NCBI RefSeq assembly: GCF_034355335.1
Contig: NZ_CP136422.1
Coordinates: 1,491,001 to 1,555,000 of the forward strand
Source of the DNA: Blautia coccoides
GTDB lineage: Bacteria > Bacillota > Clostridia > Lachnospirales > Lachnospiraceae
Reading direction: 5' to 3'
DNA: 64,000 bases
Made by a program: the position numbers and the translations under genes. The notes beneath the pieces are model-generated. The model ran no database searches. It saw nothing but the letters and a program-made list of their open reading frames with translations, and was not told where the DNA came from. Positions 36,188-43,855 of this stretch are shown here, piece by piece. Each line of letters begins with the position of its first letter. The stretch's first letter is position 1.

Positions 36188-37582
36188 TTGAAAAAAGGAG
36201 AAATTTACGAAGGAATTATTGAAAAAGTAGACTTCCCCAATAAGGGGCGTGTTGTAGCAGAGGGAAAGACTGTGACTGTAAAAAATGGTATTCCGGGGCA
36301 GAAGGTGAGGTTTTTGATCAACAAAAAGAGAGGAGACCGCCTGGAGGGAAGGCTCCTGGAGGTGCTGGAAAAATCTCCTCTGGAAAAGCGGAAACCAGTG
36401 TGCAGTATTTTTCCGGACTGCGGAGGCTGTATGTATCAGACAATGGAGTATGAAGATCAGCTGAAAATGAAAGCAGAGCAGATAAAAAATCTGCTGGACA
36501 AGGCCATTGCAGATGCCGGGCAGGTGGACGCAGACGGGAATCCTGATTATGTGTTTGAGGGCATCAAGGGAAGTCCTATGGAGTTTGCCTACAGGAATAA
36601 GATGGAGTTTTCCTTTGGCGATGAATATAAAGATGGACCGCTGGCACTGGGACTGCATAAGAAGGGGAGCACTTACGATGTGCTGAATGCATGTGACTGT
36701 AAACTGGTGCATGAGGATATGACGAAAATCCTGCGGTGTGTGGGGGAGTATTTCAGGAGCAGGGGTGTGAGCTTTTATAAGAAGATGCAGCATGTGGGAT
36801 ATCTGAGACATTTACTTTTGAGAAGGGCCAATACAACCGGGGAGATTTTGGTGAATCTGGTTACTACAAGCCAGGAGGATTATGATCTGGAACCGCTGAA
36901 GGAAGAACTGTTGGCGCTGCCTTTGGAAGGGGAGATTGTGGGATTCCTTCATATTATAAATGATGCACTTTCAGACATGGTGCAGAGTGATGAGACACGG
37001 ATCTTGTACGGGAAGGATTATTTCTATGAGGAGATTCTTGGGCTGAAGTTTAAAGTGACTCCCTTTTCATTTTTTCAGCCGAATTCTTATGGGACAGAGG
37101 TGCTTTATAATACGGCCAGGGAGTATATTGGAGATACAAAGGACATGACTGTATTTGATCTGTACAGCGGAACCGGGACAATCTCACAGATTCTTTCGCC
37201 GGTGGCGAAAGAGGTGATCGGGGTTGAAATCGTGGAGGAGGCTGTGCAGGCCGCGAAAGAGAATGCAAAGCTGAATGGGATCACAAACTGCAGGTTTATT
37301 GCAGGAGATGTTCTGAAGGTGATTGACGAAATTGAGAAAAGGCCGGATTTCATTGTGCTGGATCCGCCAAGGGATGGAATCCATCCGAAGGCGCTGCCGA
37401 AGATTGTGGGGTATGGGGTGGATAAGATGGTGTATATCTCTTGTAAGCCTACCAGCTTGGCCAGGGATTTGGAGACGTTTTTGAGGGAGGGGTATCGGGT
37501 GGAGAGGGTTTGTTGTGTGGATCAGTTTAGTCAGACTGTTCATGTTGAAACAGTCTGTCTGCTGACGAAAAAAGCCCAGTAA
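36188..37582 (+). CDS. rlmD: 23S rRNA (uracil-5-)-methyltransferase, RumA/RlmD family
   Basis: A 464-residue SAM-dependent methyltransferase for C5 of a 23S rRNA uridine. N-terminal TRAM domain (GEIYEGIIEKVDFPNKGRVV). Three Fe-S cysteines in CSIFPDCGGC with a further one near CDCKL. SAM-binding FDLYSGTGTISQIL, then VLDPPRDGIHPKAL and the catalytic Cys in YISCKPTSLARDL. The start is TTG 36188, 7 nt after GGGAGG. The paralogue in Bacillus (RlmCD) modifies two sites, so the exact position (1939 or 747) is not certain. Confidence 0.92.
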   Translation: MKKGEIYEGIIEKVDFPNKGRVVAEGKTVTVKNGIPGQKVRFLINKKRGDRLEGRLLEVLEKSPLEKRKPVCSIFPDCGGCMYQTMEYEDQLKMKAEQIKNLLDKAIADAGQVDADGNPDYVFEGIKGSPMEFAYRNKMEFSFGDEYKDGPLALGLHKKGSTYDVLNACDCKLVHEDMTKILRCVGEYFRSRGVSFYKKMQHVGYLRHLLLRRANTTGEILVNLVTTSQEDYDLEPLKEELLALPLEGEIVGFLHIINDALSDMVQSDETRILYGKDYFYEEILGLKFKVTPFSFFQPNSYGTEVLYNTAREYIGDTKDMTVFDLYSGTGTISQILSPVAKEVIGVEIVEEAVQAAKENAKLNGITNCRFIAGDVLKVIDEIEKRPDFIVLDPPRDGIHPKALPKIVGYGVDKMVYISCKPTSLARDLETFLREGYRVERVCCVDQFSQTVHVETVCLLTKKAQ

Positions 37583-37696
37583 ATCAAAGGGTTCTGCCGC
37601 ATAGAAGAAAAAACGGTGCTGTATTTCTTGTGAAATATGTTTGGTAAGACGGCTTGTTTTCCGGGGTGGGGTTCAAAAATAATTTGCTGAAATGGA

Positions 37697-37770
37697 GTTT
37701 CGCTAAATTGTATGGGTTTCGCTAAAATGTTTGAGTTTCGCTAAAATGTTTAGTGTTTTGCTAAAGCATA
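37697..37770 (+). repeat. Four tandem 19-bp repeats
   Basis: Units based on GTTTCGCTAAAATGTTTGA start at 37697, 37716, 37735 and 37755 (19-20 bp apart). The last is more diverged. There are no spacers of varying sequence, so it is not a CRISPR array. Confidence 0.8.
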
Positions 37771-37865
37771 CGGATAAAAAATGTACAGTCAGGGTATCAG
37801 TAGGAGCGTCTGTTATCCTGGCTGTTTTGGTTTGACATCATCACTGCTAATGGAGATTTAAAAAT

Positions 37866-37917
37866 CCACGTTTGACGTGGAAAATGATTTGACATTCCAC
37901 ATTGAACGTGGTAATTT
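37866..37917 (+). promoter_or_regulatory. Promoter with two CCAC-GTGG operators
   Basis: TTGACA (37889-37894) and TAATTT (37912-37917) have a 17-bp spacer. The spacer holds CCACATTGAACGTGG (37897-37911). A perfect palindrome CCACGT-TTG-ACGTGG lies at 37866-37880, 31 bp upstream. The helix-turn-helix protein encoded just downstream is the likely binder. Confidence 0.7.
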
Positions 37918-37953
37918 GTAAGTGCAGGCGGAAGAGTTTGCAAAGGAGGTTGG

Positions 37954-38283
37954 ATGATGAAATTTGGGCTGTTTTCTGAATTGTATGATGAGGCAAAAAG
38001 TTGTGAGAACGTGGATGTATTCATAGAACGCCGTGAGGATGATGTGGAACTGAAGAAAACACCAGATGATAACATTGTGCTGTTGCTGCGGTTTATATAT
38101 GATGCCGCTCATATGGGCATTAGGGATATTCGAGAATATTTGGGAATGCTGCGTCCGCAGTTCTGCGAGCAGTATGAGATAAAAATGAGAACACTGGAAG
38201 ATTGGGAGTACGGGAAAAATCCGGTACCGCAGCGTTTGCTTAAGCTGTTGTCATATACTCTTGTAGAGGATTTCCTGAGCTAA
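37954..38283 (+). CDS. Small helix-turn-helix regulator
   Basis: A 109-residue protein. Its C-terminal half (LRPQFCEQYEIKMRTLEDWE then YGKNPVPQRLLKLLSYTL) is an XRE-like helix-turn-helix of the type found in antitoxins and plasmid regulators. AGGAGG precedes the ATG. A palindromic operator sits inside its promoter, so it is probably autoregulated. If it is an antitoxin, no toxin gene is evident: the next gene is an acetyltransferase 36 nt downstream, whose family includes some toxins. Confidence 0.75.
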   Translation: MMKFGLFSELYDEAKSCENVDVFIERREDDVELKKTPDDNIVLLLRFIYDAAHMGIRDIREYLGMLRPQFCEQYEIKMRTLEDWEYGKNPVPQRLLKLLSYTLVEDFLS

Positions 38284-38319
38284 TGCAAAATTTTAAGGTC
38301 GGTGTGAGGTGCTTCAATA

Positions 38320-38799
38320 ATGAGTGAAAAACTTAACTTTAGATATGCAGAAAGAAAAGATACTTCATTAATCCTAAGTTTTATTAAAGAGCTGGCAGCT
38401 TATGAAAAAATGCTGGATGAGGTTGTTGCTGATGAGAAAACACTGGAAGAGTGGATTTTTGACAGAGAAAAAGCGGAGGTTATTTTTGCGGTTGCAGATG
38501 GCAAAGAAATCGGGTTTGCTCTTTTCTTCCATAACTTTTCCACATTTCTTGGCAGAGCCGGGATCTATTTAGAAGACTTATTTGTACGGACAGAGTATAG
38601 GGGAAAAGGATATGGTAAAGCCATATTAAAGAAGCTGGCAGCAATTGCAGTTGAGCGCGACTGCGGACGATTGGAATGGTGGTGCCTGGATTGGAATAAG
38701 CCGAGTATTGACTTTTATTTGTCCCTTGGCGCAGAACCAATGTCTGATTGGACCGTGTACCGTATTACTGGTGCCACGCTTTCAGAACTTGCTAAGTGA
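38320..38799 (+). CDS. GNAT N-acetyltransferase (diamine acetyltransferase-like)
   Basis: A 159-residue GNAT enzyme using acetyl-CoA. The acetyl-CoA binding loop appears in VRTEYRGKGYGKAILKKLAA, preceded by YLEDLFV and followed by WWCLDWNKPSIDFY with LGAEPM. This arrangement resembles spermidine/diamine acetyltransferases. It sits 36 nt after the helix-turn-helix gene. GTGAGGTG precedes the ATG. Confidence 0.88.
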   Translation: MSEKLNFRYAERKDTSLILSFIKELAAYEKMLDEVVADEKTLEEWIFDREKAEVIFAVADGKEIGFALFFHNFSTFLGRAGIYLEDLFVRTEYRGKGYGKAILKKLAAIAVERDCGRLEWWCLDWNKPSIDFYLSLGAEPMSDWTVYRITGATLSELAK

Positions 38800-38866
38800 T
38801 ACAGCCTCTTTTTGAATACAGAGTTGTATGGAGTTTTAGATAACAGACCGGGAGGTGGAATAGAGA

Positions 38867-39307
38867 ATGAACAACGATTTAGAGCGGTTTCTGATCGCAC
38901 AGCAGACTTATTACCGGATTGCCCTGCAGGAGATAAAGTCCGGGCGGAAGAGGAGCCATTGGATGTGGTTTATCTTTCCACAGATTGCGGGACTTGGTTA
39001 CAGTGAAACTGCCCGATATTATGCAATCAAGGATATGGCTGAAGCGAAAGCATATATGGAAGATTACACACTTAGTAGTAATCTCATTGAAATCTCGCAG
39101 GCATTACTGGATGTGGATTCCGATGACGCGACCGCTGTGATGGGATGGCCAGATGATCTGAAATTGAAATCTTCCATGACCTTATTTGCTTTGGTGAAAC
39201 CGGAGTGTGAAGTATTTCAGAAGGTGCTGGAAAAGTTTTTTCATGGGGAAAAGGACCAGAAAACAATAGAAATTTTACAGGACAAAAAGCTTGGAGCTAT
39301 GTGGTAA
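38867..39307 (+). CDS. DUF1810 family protein
   Basis: A 146-residue protein with the DUF1810 landmarks LERFLIAQ, GRKRSHWMWFIFPQ and GYSETARYYAI, and a C-terminus with GEKDQKTIEIL. The family is small, helical and of unknown function. GGGAGG precedes the ATG. It is a single-gene unit within the accessory region. Confidence 0.85.
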   Translation: MNNDLERFLIAQQTYYRIALQEIKSGRKRSHWMWFIFPQIAGLGYSETARYYAIKDMAEAKAYMEDYTLSSNLIEISQALLDVDSDDATAVMGWPDDLKLKSSMTLFALVKPECEVFQKVLEKFFHGEKDQKTIEILQDKKLGAMW

Positions 39308-39410
39308 ATTGAAAACCGCATGGTTCCAGGCTTTTTTAGTAAATAAACCTATTATGTATTGATGATTATTGGCATACCGTCTCACTGGCTTGCGTACCAT
39401 AAATTGATAC

Positions 39411-39443
39411 AATGCACCCTTTGAGCGTTGAGGGTGCATTTTT
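39411..39443 (+). terminator. Terminator
   Basis: AATGCACCCT (39411-39420) pairs perfectly with AGGGTGCATT (39431-39440), followed by a T run. AGGGTGCATT recurs at about 39472-39481. Confidence 0.8.
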
Positions 39444-39555
39444 AACGATTACCCATACTCAAAAAACGATAGGGTGCATTTGTTTCGGATTTATGATATT
39501 CTATGGTAAAACACAGCGATAAAATATGATTTTCAGGAAAGGTGAGGTATTGATT

Positions 39556-40035
39556 ATGAGTAAGGTATTAGTAGCGTATTTCAGTGCCAGCGGCGTAACA
39601 GCGAAACTGGCGAAGCGGCTTGCAGAGGCTATCGGAGCAGATTTACATGAGATTCAGCCGGAGGTTCCATATACGGATGCTGATCTGGACTGGATGAATA
39701 AAAAGAGCCGCAGCAGTGTGGAGATGAATGATAAGTCATTCCGGCCTGCTGTTGCAAATAAAGTGGAGAATATGGAGCAGTATTCCGTGATTTTCACAGC
39801 CTTCCCTATCTGGTGGTACGTTGCCCCGACCATTGTGAACACGTTTTTGGAGCAATACGATCTGACTGGTAAGACGATTATCCCGCTGGCAACTTCGGGC
39901 AGCAGCGGTATGGGGAACACAAACAAGGAGCTGGCGGTTTCCTGTCCGGGAGCAGAATTAAAGGAAGGAAAGAGATTCTCTGCGGATGCAAGTGCGGAAG
40001 AACTGAAAGTATGGGCAGAAGGATTCGGGATTTAA
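39556..40035 (+). CDS. Flavodoxin
   Basis: A 159-residue flavodoxin-like FMN protein of the NADPH-quinone/flavodoxin_4 type. It begins VLVAYFSASGVTAKLAKRLA, whose SASGVTA loop binds the FMN phosphate, and includes FPIWWYVAPTIVNTFLE and PLATSGSSGMGNT. GGTGAGG lies 8 nt before ATG 39556. It is an electron carrier or quinone-reductase-like protein; partner unknown. Confidence 0.9.
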   Translation: MSKVLVAYFSASGVTAKLAKRLAEAIGADLHEIQPEVPYTDADLDWMNKKSRSSVEMNDKSFRPAVANKVENMEQYSVIFTAFPIWWYVAPTIVNTFLEQYDLTGKTIIPLATSGSSGMGNTNKELAVSCPGAELKEGKRFSADASAEELKVWAEGFGI

Positions 40036-40168
40036 GATACATAGGTAAGACAAACAAAGTTATCAATATAGTCCTATAAAGTTATCTTTCATGACAACGA
40101 ATAATAAGAAATCTATGGTAACATCCTACCCGTAGTGGTAAATTGTTCTACAGGAAAGGGTGCGAAAC

Positions 40169-40588
40169 ATGGAAAATGAAGTATACGAAAAGGACTATGG
40201 AGAGGAATTCCGGGAGAGAAGCGATAAGGCAAAGGGAAAGGATTTTCTGGACACCTTGATGGATGTTGGATTCTTTCAGGTGTATAAAGAAGAAATGGAC
40301 AAAATCCCAAAGCGTGTGGTTCCCAAAGAAAAAGAAGATTATGAATACCTGCTTGGGGAGTGTGACGCTTATGTCAGGCAATTTGGCGGGAAAATCCGGG
40401 GCGAGGTGGATTACCAGAAATGGCAGGCGACCATTGATTTGTATCAGTCACATTTTGAGTTCTGTGACAGGGAGGCACTGACGCTGCTAAAAGAAATCGC
40501 AGAACGGGCGGAGAATGTAACGTTTTCAATTAAGGACGGGCTGTTGCGGATGACCATATTCATTGGATATTTTGATGAGGTGTATTAA
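40169..40588 (+). CDS. Conserved module gene 1, intact copy
   Basis: A 139-residue soluble, charged protein beginning MENEVYEKDYGEEFRERSDK, of unknown function. The middle (IPKRVVPKEKEDYEYLLGEC) and the C-terminus (TFSIKDGLLRMTIFIGYFDE) are the parts retained in the broken copies at 53004 and 60083. GGAAAGG precedes the ATG; an in-frame GTG at 40160 is an alternative. A terminator follows directly. It is the only full-length copy in the window. Confidence 0.7.
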   Translation: MENEVYEKDYGEEFRERSDKAKGKDFLDTLMDVGFFQVYKEEMDKIPKRVVPKEKEDYEYLLGECDAYVRQFGGKIRGEVDYQKWQATIDLYQSHFEFCDREALTLLKEIAERAENVTFSIKDGLLRMTIFIGYFDEVY

Positions 40589-40596
40589 GGATGAGG

Positions 40597-40638
40597 GCAT
40601 CTGTCAGTATTGATAATGACTGGCGGGTGCTTTTTTTT
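40597..40638 (+). terminator. Terminator inside module A
   Basis: GCATCTGTCAG (40597-40607) pairs with CTGGCGGGTGC (40620-40630) with wobble pairs, followed by eight T. The same hairpin is kept in copies B (53277) and C (60280). Confidence 0.8.
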
Positions 40639-40689
40639 CATGAAGATATGGTATGCTGTAAGAAATCAATTAGCCGGAGGTACGGAGCT

Positions 40690-40894
40690 ATGGACAATCA
40701 GCGGAATTTACTGGATTATGAGACGATCAAGGGAGCTGTCCACAGTGAAGGAGAAGCAGCCGGATGGAAGTGTGAGAATTTATGTGGATGAGGATTTGAA
40801 ACAGAAGATAGCATTGAAGCTGCTGGAGGAGATACCAAATTTTCCGTTGGAGGAAACGGAGAGGATAGCGAAAGAGGAAACGGAGGGTCTTTGA
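40690..40894 (+). pseudogene. Module gene 2 (HTH_16-like), broken by a 65-nt deletion
   Basis: It starts like the intact copies (MDNQRNLLDYETIKGAV) but the segment between two AGCT tetranucleotides is missing, judged against copy C (60408 to 60473). The 65-nt loss shifts the frame. The C-terminal half (YVDEDLKQKIALKLLEEIPN) continues in another frame to 40894. Confidence 0.8.
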
Positions 40895-40925
40895 AACACA
40901 CCCATCCTGGGTTCTTTCCCAATCC

Positions 40926-41071
40926 GCAATCTACGAAGCGGTCTGGAAGAAGCCGGAAGATAAGTGTCAGGCTGCAGTAGTAAATGTGATGAGTAGCATT
41001 AGAAGGAAGATCGGGGGTGGCATATAGAGACTGTGGTTGGCAGCGGATATCGGTTTGTGGGGTGGGAATAG
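40926..41071 (+). pseudogene. Stub of an OmpR-type response regulator C-terminus
   Basis: Reads IYEAVWKKPEDKCQAAVVNV followed by MSSIRRKIGG, then a frameshift and ETVVGSGYRFVGWE with a stop. These are the recognition helix and the terminal hairpin of a winged-helix response regulator. Shorter stubs of the same protein end copies B and C. Confidence 0.7.
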
Positions 41072-41177
41072 AGACAGAGATAGCTTTATGGAGTTATCTC
41101 TGCGTTTTTTAGAAATATAACTTGGATATACTCTCTATCAGAGTTAACATAGAAAAAGAGGAAATTTTCCTGTTGTA

Positions 41178-41206
41178 ACATTTCACGGACATTTGCCTGT
41201 TATACT
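41178..41206 (+). promoter_or_regulatory. Response-regulator site and promoter 1
   Basis: Direct repeat ACATTT (41178-41183) and ACATTT (41189-41194) with an 11-bp period, then 6 nt, then the -10 TATACT (41201-41206). There is no good -35, as in activator-dependent promoters. The promoter at 43105 has the same geometry. Confidence 0.7.
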
Positions 41207-41234
41207 ATCTGCAAAAAGCAAAGGAAGTGAGAAT

Positions 41235-41927
41235 ATGAAGCAGATTTTAATTGTCGAGGACGACAGTTTTTTGAATAAGATGTTGGCCTATAACCTGACC
41301 GCAGATGGCTACGGTGTGACTTCTGCCCTAAATTCCAGAACCGCAGCCGAAACCATCCGCCAGCGGGAATTCGATTTAGTGCTGCTGGATATCAACCTGC
41401 CGGACGGGAACGGTTTTGAGCTATGCAAGCTGATAAAGCCCCAGCACCCAGACACCATAGTAATTTTCCTGACCGCCAACGATCAGGAGAGCGACCAGAT
41501 ACGGGGCTATGAGGTGGGCGCGGTAGACTACATTACAAAGCCCTTTGTGATCGGAGCCTTGCAGCGGAAAATCAAAGCCATGTTCGCCATGCTGGAACAC
41601 CACAAACCGGCCAAGGATATTTACGATGACGGGCGGCTGTTTCTGGACTTCTCGGAGCAGACGGCTTCCTTAAACGGCAAGCCCCTGACCCTATCCCCGA
41701 TGGAGTACAAAATGCTGAACCTGTTCCGCAAAAATCCCCGGCAAGTGCTGACCCGTGGGCAGCTTTTGGAAAAGCTGTGGGATGTAGACGAGAAATTTGT
41801 GGATGAACACACCCTGACAACCTCCATCAGCCGGATTCGCAGCAAGATTGAATCCGATGGCGGCGCACCCTATATCAAGACCGTTTACGGCATGGGCTAT
41901 CAATGGACGGGAGGCGAGGCAAAATGA
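41235..41927 (+). CDS. OmpR-family response regulator (Bce-like)
   Basis: A 230-residue regulator: receiver domain (about 1-115) with the acidic pair in ILIVEDDSFLN, phospho-acceptor Asp in LVLLDINLPDG and Lys in YITKPF; winged-helix output domain (about 130-225) ending YIKTVYGMGYQW. ATG 41235 follows AAGGAAGTGAG. The stop overlaps the kinase start by 4 nt (ATGA). It likely binds the ACATTT direct repeats before itself and before the ABC operon. Confidence 0.93.
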   Translation: MKQILIVEDDSFLNKMLAYNLTADGYGVTSALNSRTAAETIRQREFDLVLLDINLPDGNGFELCKLIKPQHPDTIVIFLTANDQESDQIRGYEVGAVDYITKPFVIGALQRKIKAMFAMLEHHKPAKDIYDDGRLFLDFSEQTASLNGKPLTLSPMEYKMLNLFRKNPRQVLTRGQLLEKLWDVDEKFVDEHTLTTSISRIRSKIESDGGAPYIKTVYGMGYQWTGGEAK

Positions 41928-42955
41928 AGTTTAAGAACCTCTCGGTAAAGCGGCTGTTTGGTCGGGTGGCACTGGGGCTTGTCCTCTCCATGTCCGGGAT
42001 CACCATAGTCCTGTTTCTTGCGACAAAACAGATGGCGGTACTGCTGACGGGCGGGGCGCTGCTGCTGTGCGCCCTTGTGGGGATTTTTGTACTGACGCAG
42101 GCGTTTGGAAAGCGGCTGTCGCAGTTTACCGCTGACCTGTGCCAGACTTTAGACCACATGATTGCCGGGAATGAAGCACCAAAACGCCCGGAGGACAGCG
42201 AAACCCAGCTCGCCAGAATCGGCCACCGGCTGGCAAGACTCTATCAGATCATGCAGGAGAACCGCCGCCGGGTAGACGAGGAACGGCAGGAGTTGCAGAC
42301 CCTTGTATCGGATATTTCCCATCAGGTAAAAACGCCGGTGAGCAATCTGAAAATGGCAACGGACACCCTGCTGGAAAAGCCTATGATCGAGGCGGAGCGC
42401 ACCGACTTTATCCGGGGAATCCGCACCCAGACGGATAAGTTGGACTTTCTCTTTCAGGCTCTTGTGAAAACCTCCCGGCTGGAAACGGGCGTGATCCAGT
42501 TGGATAAGAAACCAGGTCGCCTCTTTGATACCGTGGCGCAGGCCATGAGTGGGATCGTGTATGCGGCAGAGAAAAAAGAAATCGTCGTGTCCGTGAACTG
42601 CCCGGAAGATCTGATCCTCTCCCATGACAGCAAGTGGACATCCGAAGCACTCTTTAACCTGCTGGATAATGCGGTGAAGTATACCCCAGCAGGCGGGAAC
42701 ATTTCGGTGTCCGTGATACCGTGGGAAATGTATGTGGAAATCAAAGTGGGCGACACCGGCAAAGGCATTTCCGAAAGCAATCAGGCTGCTATCTTCCGAC
42801 GCTTCTACCGGGAGGAAGAAGTACACGACCAGCAGGGCGTGGGCATTGGCCTGTATTTGGCCCGCGAGATCGTAACACGGCAGGGCGGCTATATCAAAGT
42901 GGTTTCGGAGCCGGGACAGGGTTCAGAATTTTCCATCATGCTTCCTGTAAAATAG
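41924..42955 (+). CDS. Sensor histidine kinase, intramembrane-sensing type
   Basis: A 343-residue kinase with two close N-terminal membrane spans (about 12-33 and 37-60) and almost no extracellular loop, as in BceS-type sensors that read the state of a partner ABC transporter. The dimerisation His is in VSDISHQVKTPVSNLKMA. The ATPase domain shows LFNLLDNAVKYTPAGG, VGDTGKGIS and GVGIGLYLAREIV. It is coupled to the upstream regulator gene and is followed by the ABC pair. Confidence 0.92.
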   Translation: MKFKNLSVKRLFGRVALGLVLSMSGITIVLFLATKQMAVLLTGGALLLCALVGIFVLTQAFGKRLSQFTADLCQTLDHMIAGNEAPKRPEDSETQLARIGHRLARLYQIMQENRRRVDEERQELQTLVSDISHQVKTPVSNLKMATDTLLEKPMIEAERTDFIRGIRTQTDKLDFLFQALVKTSRLETGVIQLDKKPGRLFDTVAQAMSGIVYAAEKKEIVVSVNCPEDLILSHDSKWTSEALFNLLDNAVKYTPAGGNISVSVIPWEMYVEIKVGDTGKGISESNQAAIFRRFYREEEVHDQQGVGIGLYLAREIVTRQGGYIKVVSEPGQGSEFSIMLPVK

Positions 42956-43104
42956 AACGCGGCGGACGGCCATTCCCGGTTGCCCGCCGTAAATTTTTTC
43001 GCAGTAGTGTGCCGATAAAGCTTCCAGTGGCAGGTTTTCGGCTGAAATGTCCGAGCGATGTAACATTTCACCCCGATTTTCAATGAAATTTTTTGGCCGC
43101 TGTA

Positions 43105-43133
43105 ACATTTCGCGGACATTTGGGTTTTACAAT
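43105..43133 (+). promoter_or_regulatory. Response-regulator site and promoter 2
   Basis: ACATTT (43105-43110) and ACATTT (43116-43121), 11-bp period, 6 nt, then the -10 TACAAT (43128-43133): the same layout as at 41178. A further half-matching copy, ACATTT then CGATTT, lies at 43063-43079. Confidence 0.75.
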
Positions 43134-43175
43134 ACCCTTATCAACAGGCAGGAAGCCTTGAAAGGAGTTTTGAGT

Positions 43176-43841
43176 ATGAGCGTTTTACAGACGATTGACC
43201 TGAAAAAGTATTACGGCACAGAGCCGAACATTACCCGCGCCCTTGACGGCGTGAACTTCTCCGTGGAGGACGGCGAATTTGTGGCCGTTGTGGGAACCTC
43301 CGGCAGCGGAAAATCCACCCTGCTTCACATGATGGGCGGGCTGGACACCCCTGCCAGCGGAACCGTGATCGTCCGGGGCGAAGAACTGGCAAAGAAGAAC
43401 GATGAACAGCTTACCATCTTCCGCCGCCGCAACATCGGTTTTATCTTCCAGAACTATAATCTTGTTCCTATCCTGAATGTATATGAGAATATTGTCCTGC
43501 CGGTGGAGCTGGACGGGGACACGGTGGATCAGAAGTTTTTGGACGAGATCGTTCACCTGCTGGGGCTGGAAGATAAACTGAAAAATATGCCAAACAATCT
43601 TTCCGGCGGACAGCAACAGCGTGTGGCGATTGCCCGCGCCCTGATTACCAAGCCGGCTATCGTGCTGGCCGATGAGCCGACTGGCAACCTTGACAGCAAG
43701 ACCAGCGCCGAGGTGCTAGGGCTTATCAAGCGTACTAGCGCGGAGTTCCGCCAGACCGTTGTCATGATTACTCACAATAACGACATTGCCCGCCTTGCAG
43801 ATCGGATTGTCCGCATTGAGGACGGCAAGATTGTGGAATAA
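43176..43841 (+). CDS. ABC transporter ATP-binding protein (MacB/Bce-like)
   Basis: A 221-residue ATPase with Walker [21 protein letters not shown]-loop IFQNYNLVP, signature [16 protein letters not shown], Walker [12 protein letters not shown] and the switch ITHNN. This is the class that works with FtsX-type permeases in peptide-antibiotic sensing and resistance. ATG 43176 follows AAAGGAG. The permease starts 14 nt after its stop. Confidence 0.94.
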   Translation: MSVLQTIDLKKYYGTEPNITRALDGVNFSVEDGEFVAVVGTSGSGKSTLLHMMGGLDTPASGTVIVRGEELAKKNDEQLTIFRRRNIGFIFQNYNLVPILNVYENIVLPVELDGDTVDQKFLDEIVHLLGLEDKLKNMPNNLSGGQQQRVAIARALITKPAIVLADEPTGNLDSKTSAEVLGLIKRTSAEFRQTVVMITHNNDIARLADRIVRIEDGKIVE

Positions 43842-43855
43842 GGAGGTGGCAGACT

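Larger units (their letters stand above)
40056..41071 (+). repeat. Dispersed module, copy A
   Basis: First of three diverged direct copies (B at 52951, C at 59970). Order: a conserved 5' segment containing CATCCTACCCGTAGTG, gene 1 (intact here), a terminator, gene 2 (broken here) and a stub of a response-regulator C-terminus. The gene content resembles regulatory cargo of Tn916-like elements. No transposase or integrase is present. Confidence 0.8.
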
